64,000 nt of DNA from positions 1,426,001 to 1,490,000 of the forward strand of contig NZ_ACZV01000004.1 in the NCBI RefSeq assembly GCF_000176235.1, given 5' to 3'. The position numbers were made by a program, and so were the translations under genes. Of this stretch, positions 63,799-64,000 are shown in pieces; the first letter of the stretch is position 1, and each line of letters begins with the position of its first letter. The DNA is from Vibrio orientalis CIP 102891 = ATCC 33934. GTDB taxonomy: Bacteria; Pseudomonadota; Gammaproteobacteria; Enterobacterales; Vibrionaceae. The notes below the pieces were generated by a model that did not search any database, was not told where the DNA came from, and saw only the letters and a program-made list of their open reading frames with translations.

Positions 63799-64000
63799 CT
63801 AGCTTCCTTCTTCCTCAGCAAGTTCTCTTTTTGCCAACATATCAAGCTCTTCTTGAGTGATAAGTTCATACGCATGGCTGAGCGTTTGGTCAGCCATCGT
63901 AGACTTGAGTTTTAAAGACAGACGTCTCTTCTGCCTTGGGCTTAGATCCTCAATACACTGAAGTATGCGTTCAAAGTCACGTTCTTCAATCACACTATTT
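63799..64000 (-). CDS. Hypothetical protein (partial, extends past window end)
   Basis: A 64-residue C-terminal stretch with the frame open up to the right edge; GTG at 63993 is one possible start, but the gene may begin outside. The sequence is helical and charged (DFERILQCIEDLSPRQKRRL, ending EEEGS). I do not recognise it with confidence; it faintly recalls the N-terminal part of some IS1595-type transposases, but there is no catalytic region. It converges with tenA. Confidence 0.45.
   Translation of the reverse strand, partial: NSVIEERDFERILQCIEDLSPRQKRRLSLKLKSTMADQTLSHAYELITQEELDMLAKRELAEEEGS

Noticed and set aside
63799-64000. Insertion sequence at the right edge
   Set aside because: Only a faint resemblance to an IS1595 N terminus; no inverted repeat, catalytic motif or target duplication visible.

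Overview
The window is the replication-origin region of chromosome II of a Vibrio or close relative (Vibrionaceae). The evidence is a full-length RctB initiator gene, an oriCII-type origin (six 12-mer iterons at 22-23 bp spacing, a DnaA box, an AT-rich unwinding region, two 39-mers and a truncated 29-mer), a parA2-parB2 operon, and copies of the parS2 palindrome TTTACANTGTAAA spread over 55 kb. The neighbouring genes also fit Vibrio chromosome II, for example a chemotaxis cluster ordered like V. cholerae cluster III. Species cannot be fixed by eye.

Layout. 1-1.35 kb: end of an oligopeptide-type ABC transporter operon. 1.36-1.73 kb: a 17-bp-arm palindrome made of two RctB 12-mers, then a possible small RNA. 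1.73-4.7 kb: rctB (minus strand) and oriCII. 4.9-9.2 kb: parA2, parB2, tmcA and a triplet of parS2 sites. 9.5-23.4 kb: a long plus-strand chemotaxis and partner-switching operon (STAS, cheY, cheA, two cheW, soluble receptor, cheR, cheD, cheB, membrane receptor, STAS, REC-PP2C-HATPase, FapA-like). 23.4-26.6 kb, minus strand: NifW-like protein, DnaQ-like exonuclease, homocysteine methyltransferase and AlkX/YcaQ-like glycosylase.

26.9-33 kb: a tightly packed operon of DedA, ATP-grasp, DinB-like, NRDE/TANGO2-like, YHS, OlsF-like double acyltransferase and EamA genes. 33-38.3 kb: malI, malX, malY, manA with two MalI-type operators exactly 100 bp apart. 38.4-41.6 kb, minus strand: a small exported His-rich peptide, a cyclophilin, a methyltransferase, a monooxygenase, a nitroreductase and a universal stress protein. 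41.8-46.1 kb: hybrid histidine kinase, small periplasmic protein and porin. 46.2-53.3 kb: GH1 glycosidase, YjbR protein, IclR regulator, a ureohydrolase-like protein that lacks metal ligands, and a DctQMP TRAP transporter. 53.5-59.4 kb: a 28-codon ORF, PhoX, a stand-alone PBP2, a 50-residue membrane protein and a LysR regulator that carries a parS2 site inside its coding sequence. 59.5-63.8 kb: a TPP riboswitch followed by thiD, a ThiXYZ-type pyrimidine transporter and tenA, a thiamine-precursor salvage operon.

RctB should initiate at the iteron array and be restrained by the 39-mers and the 29-mer over its own promoter. ParA2/ParB2 and the dispersed parS2 sites segregate the origin region. 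The rest is accessory metabolism and signalling. The features least explained by known systems are the palindromic RctB-site pair and the intragenic 12-mers on the far side of rctB, the candidate RNA beside them, the DedA-to-OlsF operon, the ureohydrolase-like pseudoenzyme, the NifW-like protein, the small peptides, and a shared VELF tail on CheD and a receptor. All calls come from reading the sequence; no database search was run.
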